Positions 1 through 8,326 of a stretch of 11,533 nucleotides of DNA are shown piece after piece (position 1 is the stretch's first letter; each line of letters starts with the position of its first letter). The stretch comes from Conidiobolus incongruus B7586. Lineage: Eukaryota; Entomophthoromycota; Entomophthoromycetes; Entomophthorales; Conidiobolaceae. The notes below the pieces were generated by a model that saw nothing but the letters and a program-made list of their open reading frames with translations, made no database searches and was not told the origin of the DNA. The DNA lies in contig JNEM01010508.1 in NCBI GenBank assembly GCA_000697335.1, forward strand, positions 1-11,533, written 5' to 3'. A program made the translations under genes and the position numbers.

Positions 1-1705
1 AATAGAGTGAGAAAAGAAATTACCAACAACAATTCTCAATTAATTATGGCAAGAAAAGAAGGCAAACCACTAGAGTAATTACAATTTAATATAAATTAAA
101 AAATATCTCAATTAATATGATTATATAGTGATGTACGAGATGGTAGTTACGTTCGTCCCAAAGTATTAATTTTAGTCCCTTTCAGATCTGTAGCTTATAA
201 AATCGTTAGATTCTTTATGGATATTATCGGTGCTGAAGTTGTAAGTTATAAATTATTTTAAAGTATTAATTATTAATTAAATTATAATATTAGGAAAATA
301 AAAATAGATTTATTTCAGAATTTTATTTAGCTCCTGAAGAAGATAAAATTAATAAGAATAAACCAGGTACATTTTATAATTTATTTATTTCTATACAGAT
401 TTATTAATTTTATGATTTAGCTGATTTTATTGAAGCTTTCAGTGGTCACAATGACGATTGCTTTAGATTGGGTATTAAGTTGACTAAGGGTTCATTGAAA
501 CTCTATGCCAATTTCTATGACTCAGATATCCTTGTCGCTTCCCCATTAGGTTTAAGATTGATCATTGGCGCACCTGGGTAAGTTATTGTGTTCTATATAT
601 ATATATATAATAGAAAAAACTAATCTTGATTTTTAGTGATAAAAAGAGAGACCATGACTTCTTATCCAGTATTGAAGTATTGTGTATGGATCAAGTCGAA
701 CATATGATGATGCAAAATTGGGATCATGTCACCCATATATTCACTCATCTCAATTTGGTACCTGTGAATCCACACGGATGTGACTTCTCCAGAGTTAAGC
801 AATATGTTTTGAATGACAAGTAAGCTCACAACTCAACAATACTTCAAAAAATTGGTGATTAACATTTAGATTAGATTACCAACCCTTAGACAAAATATCT
901 TTTTATCATCTTTCTTATCTCCTGAGCTCCTAAATATCTTCAACAAATATGCTCTGAATATTGCTGGCAAAATCAAATACAAATTGGATTATAAAGATCA
1001 ATTGGCTAAAGTTAGAACTTCTGTTAAACAGGTAGTTTCAAGATTCGAATTATCATCAAGTAACTTTAACTTAATATATTGTCTTTAGATTTTCCATAAA
1101 GTCAGATGTACCAATTTTAAGGATGCTGATGATTTGAGATTCAAATACTTCACAGAAACTGTAAGAATGAAATATAGATTTATTTATGTTAACTACGAAC
1201 TCACTCATTCATTTAGTTACTTCCCTACCTTAACAAAAATGTTGCTGAATTGAATCACACATTGATTTTTATCCCCAGTTACTTTGATTTCACCAGAATT
1301 AGAAATTATATGGATAGTCAAGATATGGAGTTTGGTGTAATTTCCGAATATAGTTCAGTATCCGATTTATCCCATGATCGTGATTATTTCAAGCAGGGAA
1401 TTCATCACTTTTTACTCTATACCGAAAGAGCTCACTTCTTCCGCAGATACCACATTAAGGGTATTCACAGGGTAATTTTTTATGGATTACCTGATCATCC
1501 CCATTATTACAGTGAAATAATTAATATGATTGATATTCCTCCTGAAATGAAATTAATTCACAGTGATATTAAAGCTAATACATATCCCTATTTTAGTTTG
1601 AGTTTGGTGACTCAATTCGACCAACTTAAATTGGAGAGAGTTGTTGGTACTGATAGAATAGAAAATGTTATGAAGGGCAAACGAGATATTTTGACCTTTT
1701 TATAA
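1..1705 (+). CDS. UTP25: UTP25-like small-subunit processome protein, 3' part, eight exons
   Basis: Utp25 (Def in animals) is a nucleolar SSU-processome factor for 18S rRNA maturation. It has a DEAD-box-helicase-like fold without a working ATPase. I place exons at 1-74, 129-240, 294-366, 421-577, 637-819, 875-1031, 1089-1160 and 1217-1705. Joined in frame they give 438 residues, open at the 5' window edge. Family landmarks run in order: [63 protein letters not shown] (DQVE where true helicases have DEAD), [36 protein letters not shown] and a closing VGTDR...ILTFL. Yeast Utp25 is about 720 residues (recalled), so the N-terminal acidic third lies outside the window. Introns are 53-59 nt, begin GTA and end TAG. 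The Met codons at 626 and 1250 are internal: one is intronic, the other inside the last exon. The gene converges on the AhpD-like gene 63 bp downstream. Confidence 0.93.
594..609. repeat. (TA)8 microsatellite inside UTP25 intron 4
   Basis: Eight uninterrupted TA units fill the middle of the 59-nt intron 578-636, between the GTAAGT donor and the ACTAAT branch-like motif. This is the longest of the seven UTP25 introns in view. Confidence 0.9.
866..874 (+). other. UTP25: Tandem 3' splice sites in UTP25 intron 5
   Basis: Two AG acceptors lie 5 nt apart, at 868-869 and 873-874. Only the second keeps the frame: it joins ...VLNDK to LPTLRQNIF, which matches the family. The first would shift the frame and meet a stop after about 20 codons. 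I therefore used the distal site. Whether the proximal site is ever used cannot be told from DNA. Confidence 0.6.
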
Positions 1706-1768
1706 ATAATAGATTATTAATTTAATAAAAATTATACAATTTATATTATATATTATATAGATAAAATT
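1706..1768. other. 63-bp spacer between convergent stop codons, likely shared 3' ends
   Basis: Both flanking stop codons point into this spacer, which is almost pure A/T. An AATAAA-type signal for UTP25 is at 1723-1728 (TTTAATAAAAATT). The perfect palindrome ATAAAATTTTAT at 1761-1772 covers the AhpD-gene stop. With so little room, the two transcripts probably overlap tail to tail. The poly(A) sites themselves are not visible. Confidence 0.55.
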
Positions 1769-2754
1769 TTATAATTTTTGTAAAACAGAGTGAACATTAT
1801 CAATAGTTTCTTGATTGATTCCAACATTTCTTGATCCGATTAAATGGGATTTTAACTGGGCTGGGACATTTAAAGGGAATAGACAACCAACTAAAATTAA
1901 TTCATTTTCCCAAAGTTTAATATACTTCTCTTCTCCCAAAATATGACCATAATCTAATTAAATTAATTAGTTTGAAATGATCAATTATTTTGAAATCAAA
2001 TACTTACTGAATATGACAAATTGTAAGAAATCTGGAGAGAAGTTAATAATATTATTCAGAATTTTATTAGCTAAAAATCAAATTTGATTAATTTTTTGTA
2101 AGATAAAATGTGTAAATTATTAATTACTATTTTTCTTGTAAACTCTTTCAAAAGTTTTATTACCAATATAGTTGAAATTTTGAATAGGTTGAGTAATATC
2201 TCTGAGAATAAAAGTTTTAGTAATTGAAATGGATAATACTTTATTGAATATATGATTTACCTTATCTTATCCTTAGGTAATAAATCCTGAATATCTTTAG
2301 GTATAACTTTAAATATTTCACCAAAAGAATTTATAACCTAATCAAAAAATTAATAATAATTTATCAAAAAACTTTTCAAAATACTCTAGGGAAGCCTCCA
2401 ACTACAGCAGCTCTCAATAAAGTTTCCCTCATACGTAAAATGAACTGAATTTGTTTATCTTGTTCACTTTGCTCATTTAAATAAATTTCAGTTAATTTAC
2501 CAACAAACTTAGGTAAGTTTTTACTGTTGAAAGCTCCCGACTAGAACAAGTTATTATTATATGTAAACTATAATAATTTTAAGACTTACTAATATTAAAT
2601 ACGGTAAATCACCTTCAATAGTATGTAAAGAATTGACTAAACTTTTACAGTAGTTATCGTCCAAAACGTATTGTTTATTGTGAATTTTCCTAATACTGGT
2701 CAAATTGTAAGATAATCTATTAATTATAGGACTTATAGTTCTAAATTGATTCAT
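1769..2754 (-). CDS. AhpD/carboxymuconolactone-decarboxylase-like protein, six exons
   Basis: I assemble exons (minus strand) 2754-2590, 2540-2385, 2337-2261, 2201-2128, 2070-2008 and 1953-1769. They give 720 nt and a 239-residue protein with every junction in frame. Introns are 47-59 nt; four end TAG and one CAG. The stretch RMRETLLRAAVVGGFPR (about residues 91-107) and the C-terminal NYGHILG...LFPLNVPAQLKSHLIGS match the all-helical AhpD-like domain of fungal proteins related to peroxisomal/mitochondrial Pxp2. The CxxC redox pair of true AhpD peroxidase partners is absent; only two cysteines remain, so a peroxidase role is doubtful. The first 31 residues have basic but no acidic residues and could be a mitochondrial presequence. 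The protein ends in -QKL, close to a peroxisomal PTS1 but not canonical. The start at 2754 is the first in-frame Met of exon 1. Substrate unknown; family call firm, function not. Confidence 0.85.
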
Positions 2755-4800
2755 TATTATTTAATATATTAAAATTGGTTGATAATATTTTTAAAAGAAA
2801 ATTTAAGAAGTAAAGGATAATAATTTAAAATTGATTTTGCATTTTATATATGTGGTCTAGGATATCAATATAGCATTTATTACTGGATCTCTTAAAATCA
2901 TGGTGAAATTTCGGATGAAAATTGAAACAATTACATCTATTGGATATAATTTTTACATGATATATTAAAATTTTAAAGTGAATTTTTTTCAATAATTTAC
3001 CTATTTAATTTAAATTAATGATTATTGATATTTCAATATATATTGAATACTATAGTTGATAGAGTAGAAAAATGAAATGTATAAAAATATAAACTAATAA
3101 ATATTATTTTTAATTTTTTATTAGAAAAAGTTTAATATTTAATTAATCGAATAATATTAAAATATGAATTGGTTTAAAAATTTTAACTAAAAAGTTACAA
3201 AATTGTGACAATTCAACCGAAATTTTCAATTTGATTCAAATTTTATTTATCAATTCTCAATTTTTTTATTATAGGAATATATATATTCTGTCATTCTAAT
3301 ATCATTATGCTAATAATCCACCTCTTAAAATATTCAGTTTATATTAAAAGCGTTATTACAATAACTCATTTAAATACATATTTTTATGTTTCTATAAAGA
3401 ATTTCAAGATACATTTATCAAAAACATTCAATGCATGAATCAGGAAGTGCTCAGAAATTTTAAAATCCTAATAGCAAATTTAATTCAATATGCAATTTGT
3501 AAAACCAAAAATCAACTATTGTATTAATTTGTAATTTTGAGTTTCAAAATACACTAGTATTTTTCTATTGAGCTAATTAAAACTTTAAATTTTGATCAAC
3601 TTTAATATAATTAAATCAAAATAATATATTATAGTCATATTTAAACTGGAGAAAATAGAATTTTGGAAAATATTAATTAATATTAAATGCCAAAAAACGA
3701 AATCTTATTTCTATTTATTTAATTCAATTTACTATCAATTTAAACTATATTTCTGAAGTAGAAAAATAATATAATTAATCATTTTTTTAAATATAAATAT
3801 ATTAACTTATATTTAAAAATAAAAATTATATTCCTTTCCTTAAATTTTAATATTAAAACAAATAATTTGAAAATTTTTGAATTTTATTATATTATATATA
3901 ATTAAATATACCTTATTATTAAAATATCATTATATTTATTATTTTAATTTCAAATATTACCTTTGAAAAATATTTTTTATGGATTATTAAATAATAAAAT
4001 ATTAAATAGCTTTAAATATAATAGCTATATTATAATGAATAAAAGAGTCCATGTAAATTTTATTAATTATAATGAAAATATATTTATAGTGATATATTAT
4101 TTAATATTTCACAGCTTACCTTGAAGATAATTAATACTCTATAAATTTTTCGAATGTGAAATAAAAAAATATTGATTCGTTCATTCCTATTTTTCTAGTT
4201 ATTTATTGATAATAGATTCAAGCAACTTCTATAATAATATTAATTAAATATTAAGTTTTTTATTTTGTCTGATAAATAACAAATCTCAGTAGAAAACTTA
4301 ATTGTAATATTTATATATATTATTATTAAAAAAAGTTCTTATATATCAGAGAAATATTTTCAAGTCTTAAGAGGAATTAACATTAACTTCATTTATATCA
4401 AATAAGAATTTCTATGATATACCAACTCTCTTAGTATATTTTATATTTTTTTAATAAAAAAAGCAAATTTAATAATTATTTTTGATAAATCAAAAATAAA
4501 TACAAATCTATAATATTTATTAATATATTTATTAAATTTTAATTCATTTTAAACCTTTTAAAAAAATTATATTATGAAATAATATTGAAAAAAAACTTTA
4601 CAGTTTTTCTCATTATTATTAATATTTTATAATAATATTTTATTAATTAAAAATTAATTTATTATCTATATATTATTATCTTAAATTTAAAATAATGGGA
4701 AATTTTTTAATTTCTGATTTTTCAAATATATTATTAATTTGAAATAAATAAATATATATGAAATTAATAGGAAATTATATATTTTTAATATATATATATA
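2755..4800. other. AT-rich intergenic spacer, no gene recognised
   Basis: No reading frame or exon chain with splice signals could be built on either strand. The part nearest 2754 must hold the promoter of the AhpD-like gene, but no specific element stands out. A hand count over 3301-3720 gives CpA+TpG about 40 against CpT+ApG about 29, so this part lacks the dinucleotide skew seen further on. Perfect short hairpins occur (3784-3819, 4476-4499), but these are expected by chance at this base composition. Confidence 0.6.
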
Positions 4801-4804
4801 TATA
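4789..4804. repeat. (TA)8 microsatellite at the edge of the skewed block
   Basis: This is an uninterrupted TA run. It lies where dinucleotide use changes from balanced to strongly CpT/ApG-biased, which may be coincidence. Confidence 0.85.
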
Positions 4805-6540
4805 ATAATTTTTTTGATTAAAAGATTAACTTTTTAAAATTAGTTATTTAATTTAATTATATTTAAACTAAATAATAATCATCAAAAGCTTTTTATTTTA
4901 ATATTAATAAAACTTAACCATAAGCCTTTTAATATTATTTAAAATTTACAAGTAGTTTTTTATAAGGAAGTATTATTTAAATTAACAGTTTATTATTAGG
5001 TAAATTAATTTAAAGTTAAAAGAGAAACTATTTAAAACTTGTTAAAATTTAAAAGATTAACTTTAACTATTATTTTTTAATTGTTAATAAAGTGAAAAAA
5101 TAAATTAAAAAGCATTTTTTTATTTTAATTAAAAATTATCTAATCATTTTAATATTAGTTTTATAAGTATTTTATATATAATAATGTTTAAACTTAAATT
5201 ATTAAATAAAAATATAAAATAAATATCTTATAATTTAACTAAAGCTTAAAAAATAATTAAAATAGCTATTATTAAACAAAACTTATTAAAATATTATTAG
5301 AAGCTTAAACTTTTATAACAAATAATTATAATTGATGAATTTTAAATCTTTATATATAATCTTTTATTAAAACATAAATCAAAATATTAAATTAAGTTAA
5401 ATTAACTTTTTTTACAAATCTTTTTAAATAAATATTTTATTAATAAATGAATGTTAATTATTATAGTAAATTATAATAATATACACTACTTTTATTTAAT
5501 TCTTAAAGGAAAATTAATTAATAGTAAACTTTATATTGTTTTTTTAAATAATAGTATTTTTAATTAGTATTCTCAATATAATTTAAGAAAACCTATTATT
5601 TTACATGATAATTATAAAATATATAAATTTAACATTATAAAAAGCTTTTTAATTAAAAATAACTAGAAAAAACTACTATATCTAGTATATTCTTTAAATT
5701 ATAACTTAAATAATTATAATTACTTTAGGTAATTAGAAAACTAGCTTATAAGAAAAAAAATTCCTATAAGAAAATTTAATTAGTTTATAAAATATTAAAT
5801 TTAGTTTTTAATAAAAAAAATTATTTTTTAGATATTAAAAGTTTGTTAAAAGTATAATAAAAAATTATTAATAATAAAAAAAACTATTAAATTTATATTA
5901 TATATTTATTTTTATATATTATATATTAAAATGTTTATTTATTTTTAATTATAAAAATTTCCTATTATTAAAAATATAAAATAATATTTAATATAAATTA
6001 ATTTAATTTAATATTTTATATTAAAAACTTATTTTATCCTTTATATTTTAACTATATCTTTTTCTTTTAATATTATTTAAAATATTTCACTAACTAGTTA
6101 TTTTTGAGAGAAAGCTCATTAATAATATACTTTTATTTACTTTACATAAAATAATATTTATAAGTATTAGGTGATAAAACCATTATAGTATAGAGGAAGG
6201 CTTAAATTAATAGTTACATAAGCTATTTATTAAATATATAAGTTTATTTAAGAATCAAAATAAACTAGATAATATAACTATATCAAAAAACATATTAGAT
6301 AATATTATTAAAGATATAGTATTGCTAAAAATAGTCTTAAATCTTAGAAAATAGTAATGATTAACAATAATCAAAGAAAAATATTAAGATATTGAAAGAA
6401 AAAGAGGGGCTATGTTAATTAGCTAAATTAAATCTAATAAATGATTAAATTAACTTCAAAAGTATAAATTGCTTAGTCAATTAATAATTATTATAAACAA
6501 AGGATTATAAATAAGAATTTAAAGAACTAGATTTTTAACA
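4801..6540. other. CpA/TpG-poor, CpG-free block of about 11% G+C; probably a RIP-like decayed repeat
   Basis: Hand counts give about 140 CpT+ApG against 51 CpA+TpG and no CpG. At 3301-3720 the first two classes stand at about 29 to 40. What is left of C and G sits mostly in AAGCTT, CTAG, CTTA and AAAG contexts. This is what conversion of CpA to TpA leaves on both strands, the known signature of RIP in fungi, which acts on duplicated DNA. The block is therefore probably an old repeat or transposable element, but nothing is left that identifies its family. The DNA between 6180 and 6540 is purine-rich on the plus strand. No long direct or terminal inverted repeats were found by eye. A mutationally degraded organellar insert is an alternative. 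Confidence 0.4.
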
Positions 6541-6763
6541 AGATTAATTTTGCATTTAAAAGAAATCACAATTAATATAAAGTTTAATAATGATGGTTTT
6601 TAATATTTTTGGAGGCAAATGACTCTTTATGATAATTAGAGTTAGTAAATGATAGAATACAATATACAACCTAATTTTATTTAAAAAAGATAGTTGTGAT
6701 ATTAATATTAATAAAATGATTAAAAATAAACAAGGAATAATAATTGGATTTCATAATAGATAA
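6541..6763. other. Transitional spacer, no gene recognised
   Basis: G+C rises and TpG/CpA reappear (for example ATGATGG and GGAGGCAAATGA), leading into the GC-richer island. No exon, RNA or repeat is recognised. Confidence 0.4.
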
Positions 6764-6798
6764 ATGATGGGGAATAACCTTGTCCACCACGCAAGAAA

Positions 6799-6836
6799 CT
6801 CCAATTACCACACTGATTCAATAAATCACATTGGAG
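6799..6836. other. Hairpin 1 of the GC-richer island
   Basis: The outer arms CTCCAAT (6799-6805) and ATTGGAG (6830-6836) pair over 7 bp. An inner stem TGATT/AATCA (6814-6818 with 6824-6828) closes a 5-nt loop. An 8-nt bulge faces one base on the other side. Confidence 0.5.
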
Positions 6837-6872
6837 GTACCTCATTTCATGAACTGGTTAAACCTATCACTT

Positions 6873-6898
6873 AATAATCTCGTCTTTCCAAGATTATT
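6873..6898. other. Hairpin 2 of the GC-richer island
   Basis: AATAATCT (6873-6880) and AGATTATT (6891-6898) form a perfect 8-bp stem around the 10-nt loop CGTCTTTCCA. The loop is richer in C than its stem. Confidence 0.5.
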
Positions 6899-7046
6899 CA
6901 GTCTCTAAGTTTTTCTCTTAACTCTCACAAATGTATTGAATATTTATTTTATTCGCAGTAAGCCAATTTTACGTAATTTGGTGAACCTCATTAATTTCCC
7001 TAATTTCGTGGCAACCTATTGTTTACTACTGGTGATTCCCCGTTTA

Positions 7047-7082
7047 AGCTGTTAAAACCTATTTCCTTCAGTGGTTACAGCT
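7047..7082. other. Hairpin 3 of the GC-richer island
   Basis: AGCTGT (7047-7052) pairs with ACAGCT (7077-7082), and AACC (7056-7059) with GGTT (7073-7076). This makes a 10-bp stem with a 3-nt bulge and a 13-nt loop at the right-hand end of the island. It is the strongest of the three hairpins because it holds five G-C pairs. Confidence 0.5.
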
Positions 7083-7085
7083 GTC

Positions 7086-8016
7086 AAAAACTAAATAAAA
7101 TATTTTATTAAATAAATTTAAGATTTAATATAATTTGAAAAAAAAATATTTTATCACTAAGATTGATTCTTAAAGGAATATTAAATTAATTATATAGAAT
7201 ATATTAAAAGTTAAAAATTCAATTCTTTTAGAATTTAGCTTATTTTTATCATACTAATCCTTATTATTTTAATTAATTTCGCATTATTCAAAAACAAGTT
7301 CAAAGATCACAATTTATCTAATTTATTTTCAATAAATTGTAGATTAAGATCAGTACTTTTAGTTCTTAATATTAAAATAAACAAATGGAGTAAAGAACTT
7401 GTGGTAAGTATAAGTCAAGTAATATTAAACAAGGAGACTATTAGTTTTAATACATCAATCAATCATATTTGGTATTTGATATTTGATTCTTAATAGCTGT
7501 TTAAAAATGATTGCTATTTAATGATAAACCAAATAATAATATTATCAGCAATACTGAGAGATTAAAGTCTTTTATTCTTCATTATACTTTACTATTCAAA
7601 ATCAATTACCAATTTTAATATTCAAATTTTTTATCAAAATCTGATTTTATTATAAAAAATACTTCAATTTGTAACATACCTATGATTCTTCTTTTCCTTT
7701 TTTGATTTTACTTATTATTTTATAATTTTACAAATATCTATTATTTTCTAGCTATAATTATCAAATAATGATATTTTACTATTTAACAAAATTTTTATGC
7801 TCTTATTACTTAAAGTCATTCTTTAATCTTCTAAGCTACACTATTTTTACTATCATTGCCAAATATAACTTTTTAAATAAATATATTAAAAGAATATAAT
7901 AATAAAAATTTAATAACTGATATGGTTAACTGTGCTATCAAAAAACCCGTTTTAATATTTGCAAAAGTGAATTTCCTTTCTGAATTAATTTGTGTATAAT
8001 ACCCATTATTATATAT

Positions 8017-8051
<35 letters not shown>

Positions 8052-8326
8052 AAATGTTATTTTTGAATCATACTAAAAGTAATGAAATTTAAACTTGTGA
8101 AATCCAGATGTATTACGAATTTAATAATAATGCAAATTTGCATACAGTAAATAATAAATTAAATATTTATTTTGAATGACATAATTGTAAAAAATGAATT
8201 CATACCAATTTAGAGATTTGATTTAAAAAAGTAAATCAAGAGTAGATTTTATAAAATTGGTTTAGATTAAAATTTATCCAAGCTTTCTTAAACGTAAAAA
8301 CTAAAATATTCAAAGTTAATATAAAA
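7086..8326. other. AT-rich spacer and upstream region of the 692-residue gene
   Basis: No gene is recognised. CpA and TpG are common again, so the depletion seen at 4801-6540 does not extend here. The last few hundred bases must contain the promoter and 5' leader of the gene at 8327. The start context is ATAAAAATGAG, with A at -3. No defined TATA element or operator can be singled out in such AT-rich DNA. Confidence 0.5.
8020..8049. repeat. (AT)15 microsatellite
   Basis: About 15 uninterrupted AT units, the longest simple repeat in the window, lie about 280 bp upstream of the start at 8327. Such tracts exclude nucleosomes and vary in length between strains. Any effect on the gene downstream is conjecture. 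Confidence 0.95.

Larger units (their letters stand above)
6764..7085. other. GC-richer island with several hairpins; candidate structured RNA
   Basis: G+C is about 35% over 6781-7080 (106 of 300 by hand), against about 11% in the block just upstream. That level equals the coding exons, yet no frame stays open beyond about 50 codons and no exon chain resembles a known protein. Three hairpins are clear: 6799-6836, 6873-6898 and 7047-7082. There is also a 10-bp palindrome GAGGTACCTC (6834-6843), GGTTAAACC (6855-6863) and a repeated GGTnnACC-like motif near 6979-6986 and 7010-7016. A GC-rich island in very AT-rich spacer is a classic mark of structured RNA genes. I looked for signatures of RNase P/MRP, SRP, U1-U6, U3, 5S and telomerase RNA and found none. 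The transcribed strand is not known. A decayed gene fragment is the main alternative. Confidence 0.35.

Noticed and set aside
626-823. Stand-alone 65-codon gene
   Set aside because: It starts in an intron and runs past a donor site. It is UTP25 exon 637-819 with intron sequence at both ends.
2557-2754. Stand-alone 65-codon minus-strand gene
   Set aside because: Its last ten codons are intron 1 of the AhpD-like gene. The true exon ends at 2590 before GTAAGT.
2850-2925. GTGGTCTAG...GATATC, resembling the D-arm of tRNA-Glu
   Set aside because: No matching acceptor, anticodon or T arm can be folded. The match is nine bases plus six.
3784-3819. 13-bp perfect inverted repeat with a 10-nt loop
   Set aside because: All A/T. 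At this composition stems of this length are expected about once by chance in the spacer.
4476-4499. 10-bp perfect hairpin with a TAAA loop
   Set aside because: Chance expectation in nearly pure A/T sequence is high, and no terminator-like context or neighbouring gene is present.
6764-6816. C/D-box snoRNA reading (ATGATGG as box C, CTGA as box D)
   Set aside because: The boxes are only about 50 nt apart, box C is imperfect and the flanks do not form a terminal stem.
6764-6871. A 36-codon frame beginning with two Met codons at the left edge of the GC-richer island
   Set aside because: Short, no family resemblance, no extension by splicing that gives a coherent exon chain. A random frame of this length is expected at 35% G+C.
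6940-7020. Minus-strand stretch reading KLGKLMRFTKLRKIGLL, faintly like a leucine-rich repeat
   Set aside because: Open for only about 23 codons with stops on both sides and no neighbouring repeats in frame. Probably coincidence from TTA-rich sequence.
7041-7076. TTTAAGCTGTTAA...CAGTGGTTAC, faintly like the internal part of 5S rRNA
   Set aside because: Only about a dozen bases agree. The rest of the 120-nt 5S structure is absent on both sides.
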